Assembly: GCA_038326995.1 (NCBI GenBank)
Contig: JBBQKP010000156.1
Span: 1-8,181, forward strand
Length of the DNA stretch: 8,181 nucleotides
DNA from: JBBQKP01 sp038326995
Lineage (GTDB): Bacteria; Planctomycetota; Phycisphaerae; Tepidisphaerales; Tepidisphaeraceae
Reading direction: 5' to 3'
Below are positions 6,177 through 8,181 of the stretch, piece by piece. Position 1 is the stretch's first letter; every line of letters begins with the position of its first letter. A program made the position numbers and the translations under genes. The notes beneath the pieces were generated by a model. That model had not been told where the DNA came from. It did no database searches and worked only from the letters and a program-made list of their open reading frames with translations.

Positions 6177-7124
6177 TTAGTGATGAGATAGGACTAAAAA
6201 TCGCTCCAGCGCACTCCGATACCCCGCCGGGTCCGAGTGATACGACGTGACGTGCGACCCTTCTTTAAACACACACACAGCATCACGCGCGTTGCCACGC
6301 GCCACCATAATCTCTCGCAACTTCTCCACCTCGCCGGGCGGCACGAACGGATCCTGCTCACCCATGATCAACATCACCGGGCACGCGATCTTCGGCAGCG
6401 TGATCCGTGGCGCGGCAGTCTCAAAATCGCAGCCCAGCATCCACTGCGCAAGCCTCACCGACCAGCCCTGCAACTCCGGCAACGGAAGCCCGAGCAGATG
6501 TGCGTGCGTACGCGAGGCGGCCTGGAAATCCACATACGGACTCTCGCACACGACTGCCGAAACATCGTCACGGTCCTTCGCCACCGCGCACGCGACGGCC
6601 GAGCCCATGCTGATGCCAAACAACACGAGTCGCTGCGTCTGGCTCGGGTGAATTGCCCGAAGCTGGTCGACGACCTGCGAAACATCATCGCGCTCGAAAC
6701 ACCCCGCCGACGTACGCTCGCCGCCGCTCTGGCCATGCCCTCTAAGGTCCAATGCCAGCACGTTGAAACCCAGCTCGCGAAACAGCGGCGCGAACGCGAT
6801 CGCACCGACCTTCGCGTCCGCATAGCCGTGAATCAGCACCACTGTGGAGGAAGTATTCGCAGGCATCCACCACGCCGCGATCCGCAGCGGCTTGCCGTGT
6901 TCGTCGCGCACATCAAAAGTCATGTCGACGAATTCGAGCTGCAAATCAGCTGGGTCGATTCGATTAAGCACGTACATCGCTTTGCCTGCCGTCATTCGGG
7001 GCGGTCTCAGCAGCATTCGCGCAATCGACCTCACGACCACGCCAACAACCCCCGCCAGCGCCACGATCATCAATATCAAGAACGGAAGAACGGCCATCGC
7101 GTCGCGATCATACGATAGCAGCAT
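6177..7124 (-). CDS. Membrane-anchored alpha/beta hydrolase
   Basis: This is a serine hydrolase of the alpha/beta fold, 315 residues long. Residues 11-32 form an N-terminal membrane segment followed by a basic stretch (SIARMLLRPPR), so the catalytic domain is either anchored or exported. The fold follows in order: the oxyanion strand VVLIHGYAD (95-103), LDLRGHGQSGGERTS (125-139), the nucleophile elbow GISMGS with Ser172, the acid in GEQDPFVP with Asp258, and His291 in EGSHVTSYH. The full Ser-Asp-His triad is therefore present. The closest general resemblance is to the membrane-tethered 'alpha/beta hydrolase / BAAT-like' proteins common in bacteria, and the substrate cannot be predicted. Starts at the ATG at 7122-7124 or the ATG nine codons later (M10) are both possible. 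The gene converges on pstA. It lies 76 bp after a gene in the same direction, so the two may be co-transcribed. Confidence 0.9.
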   Translation of the reverse strand: MLLSYDRDAMAVLPFLILMIVALAGVVGVVVRSIARMLLRPPRMTAGKAMYVLNRIDPADLQLEFVDMTFDVRDEHGKPLRIAAWWMPANTSSTVVLIHGYADAKVGAIAFAPLFRELGFNVLALDLRGHGQSGGERTSAGCFERDDVSQVVDQLRAIHPSQTQRLVLFGISMGSAVACAVAKDRDDVSAVVCESPYVDFQAASRTHAHLLGLPLPELQGWSVRLAQWMLGCDFETAAPRITLPKIACPVMLIMGEQDPFVPPGEVEKLREIMVARGNARDAVCVFKEGSHVTSYHSDPAGYRSALERFLVLSHH

Positions 7125-7195
7125 CGAACGTGCGACGACGATCGATTTCGGTCTTCATTTGTCGACCGATTTAATTGATGTCGCTCATCGCCCTA

Positions 7196-7221
7196 GCCGA
7201 TCAACCTCGCCGATCAACCTC
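7196..7221. repeat. 13-bp perfect tandem duplication over a stop codon
   Basis: GCCGATCAACCTC occurs twice head to tail (7196-7208 and 7209-7221). On the minus strand the second copy in reading order supplies the TGA stop of the helical hypothetical protein (7201-7203). Because 13 is not a multiple of three, the duplication shifts the frame right at the C-terminus. Removing one copy would end the protein a few codons later, as ...EVDRLGR. Confidence 0.85.
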
Positions 7222-8181
7222 ACCCGTGTAGTCCGCCTTCAACACCCGCTCCGCATCGTCATAAACATCCTGTACCGGGTTCTTCACACCTTCAAACATT
7301 GCGCCCGCATCCGCAGATTCTTCCGTCACTCGCTTCACCACCTCCGCAATCTTGCGGCACGTCGCCTGAATCTCCTTCAACTCGTCGCTGCCACGCGAAT
7401 CCAAACCGCGGCGGACGTAATAAACCTCAAGCACCACCTGCGCCGGCAACCTGCGCTCGCGTCGCCTCTCAACAAGATCATTCGCGCGATCCTCAATCCG
7501 CTGCACGTCACTGCTCATTCGAATGGCGCTCTGGTCGATCAGCCGCACCGCGCGGTCGTACAGCCGGTCCCTTGCCGCGCGACTCTTCGCATCCGCGCCC
7601 GTCACCGCCACCTCGAGCTGCGAAAATCGCGAGAGCGCGCTGACCTGCTCCAGGATCGGACCGAGCTGTTGCCCGGAGATCGCACGATCGACGGCCGAGA
7701 TCGTTGACTCCGACTCATCCACGAGCAGACGCTCCATCGCCTTCTTTCGCGAAACGGGCTCGAGAATATCGACGATCTGCCGCGATTTTTCGCCGCGAAA
7801 CACATATCCGCGCGGCGAGCTCTTTTCGATCAGCCATGCCGTCGATCGCGCCAGGCACCGACGCGTCACATCGTCCTTCGACGTGTTGGGCAGGTTGCCG
7901 ATTTCTTCAAACGCATTTTGCGCAAGCTTGAACTTGCGAAGCCTCAGCAGCGACTCGCTTCGCATCTGCATCAGTTCGACACGATTGAAATCGCGCGGCA
8001 TGACGCGAAGATTGAGCAGTCTGGTTGTCTCCCGCAGCACATCATTGAACTGCCCCGCCTCAAGATCGACGCGGATGGATTCCATCGTCACCGGCTCGGC
8101 CGGCGCTGGACGCGGCGGAAGCGAAGCACGAGTCTCGGGCTGTGTAGCGGGTTGTGTAGTCGGCTGCGTGCTTGACTGTGT
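7201..8181 (-). CDS. Helical, possibly TPR-like protein of unknown function (5' end outside window)
   Basis: I do not recognise a named family. The frame remains open to the right edge of the window, adding 30 residues upstream of the GTG at 8091. These contain Thr-Gln-Pro repeats and a Pro/Ala-rich stretch (PPRPAPAEP), typical of a linker behind a signal peptide, so the gene probably starts beyond the window and the product is probably exported. Residues numbered from that GTG: 5-66 look like a helix-turn-helix pair of the TPR type (DLEAGQFNDVLRETTRLL and SLLRLRKFKLAQNAFEEIG). Residues 70-290 are predicted to be almost entirely charged amphipathic helices with many Arg/Glu pairs and no membrane segment. 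There are no obvious catalytic motifs. It may be a scaffold or protein-interaction factor. It is in the same orientation as the hydrolase, 76 bp upstream of it. It carries a 13-bp duplication at its stop codon. Confidence 0.75.
   Translation of the reverse strand, partial: TQSSTQPTTQPATQPETRASLPPRPAPAEPVTMESIRVDLEAGQFNDVLRETTRLLNLRVMPRDFNRVELMQMRSESLLRLRKFKLAQNAFEEIGNLPNTSKDDVTRRCLARSTAWLIEKSSPRGYVFRGEKSRQIVDILEPVSRKKAMERLLVDESESTISAVDRAISGQQLGPILEQVSALSRFSQLEVAVTGADAKSRAARDRLYDRAVRLIDQSAIRMSSDVQRIEDRANDLVERRRERRLPAQVVLEVYYVRRGLDSRGSDELKEIQATCRKIAEVVKRVTEESADAGAMFEGVKNPVQDVYDDAERVLKADYTGEVDRRG
8134..8181 (-). repeat. 12-bp repeats encoding Thr-Gln-Pro linker units
   Basis: Read on the minus strand, four 12-bp units encode TQSS, TQPT, TQPA and TQPE, and the array may continue past the window edge. 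Such TQP-rich stretches are low-complexity, flexible linkers. I associate them with exported proteins of Phycisphaerae-type planctomycetes (recollection, not checked). Confidence 0.7.

Noticed and set aside
6237..7118. 293-codon open frame on the plus strand opposite the hydrolase
   Set aside because: It is Arg/His/Gln-rich nonsense-like sequence, while the minus strand encodes a hydrolase with a full catalytic triad.
7148..7169. TCGGTC/GACCGA hairpin between the two minus-strand genes as a terminator
   Set aside because: The stem is only 6 bp with a 10-nt loop, and no T-run follows on the minus strand.
6844..7707. 287-codon open frame on the plus strand bridging the two minus-strand genes
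   Set aside because: It crosses the gap between two supported genes, has no motifs and low plausibility in composition.

Overview
The window most likely comes from a member of the Planctomycetota, possibly the Phycisphaerae side of the phylum. This is inferred from gene content and style, not from a marker gene. The signs are a secreted C39-peptidase-like plus DUF1573 protein, almost no Shine-Dalgarno sequences, frequent TTG/GTG starts, a Thr-Gln-Pro-rich linker near the N-terminus of the last gene, and palindromic intergenic elements. The pst genes and the right half are GC-rich, while the first 2.2 kb is visibly poorer in GC.

Layout. (1) Positions 2-2197 (+) hold the 3' part of a large membrane-anchored, exported protein: an N-terminal beta-rich domain, two membrane segments, a heptapeptide-repeat linker, a C39-like papain-fold domain and a DUF1573 Ig-like domain. 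Its start lies outside the window. It ends at a TAG, but the same frame continues without another stop to a TGA at 2566. That continuation (2198-2566) encodes what looks like a second Ig-like domain, so the gene appears to be split by a nonsense codon. (2) Positions 2648-5897 (+) hold pstS, pstC and pstA, the binding protein and both permeases of the high-affinity phosphate ABC importer. A possible Pho-box-like repeat precedes pstS, and a double-hairpin element lies between pstS and pstC. The ATPase gene pstB and the regulator phoU are not present. (3) Positions 5898-6176 form a convergent intergenic region with a long perfect inverted repeat and weak terminators. (4) Positions 6177-7124 (-) hold a membrane-anchored alpha/beta hydrolase with an intact catalytic triad. 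Positions 7201-8181 (-) hold the 3' part of a helical, possibly TPR-like, secreted protein of unknown function.

How they work together. PstS should capture periplasmic phosphate and pass it to the PstC/PstA channel, but the driving ATPase must be encoded elsewhere. The other genes have no evident functional link to phosphate uptake. I see no defence island, CRISPR array, tRNA, rRNA or transposase. The oddities are local: a split Ig-domain gene, a protein with an internal signal-like segment, palindromic elements, and a small tandem duplication over a stop codon.
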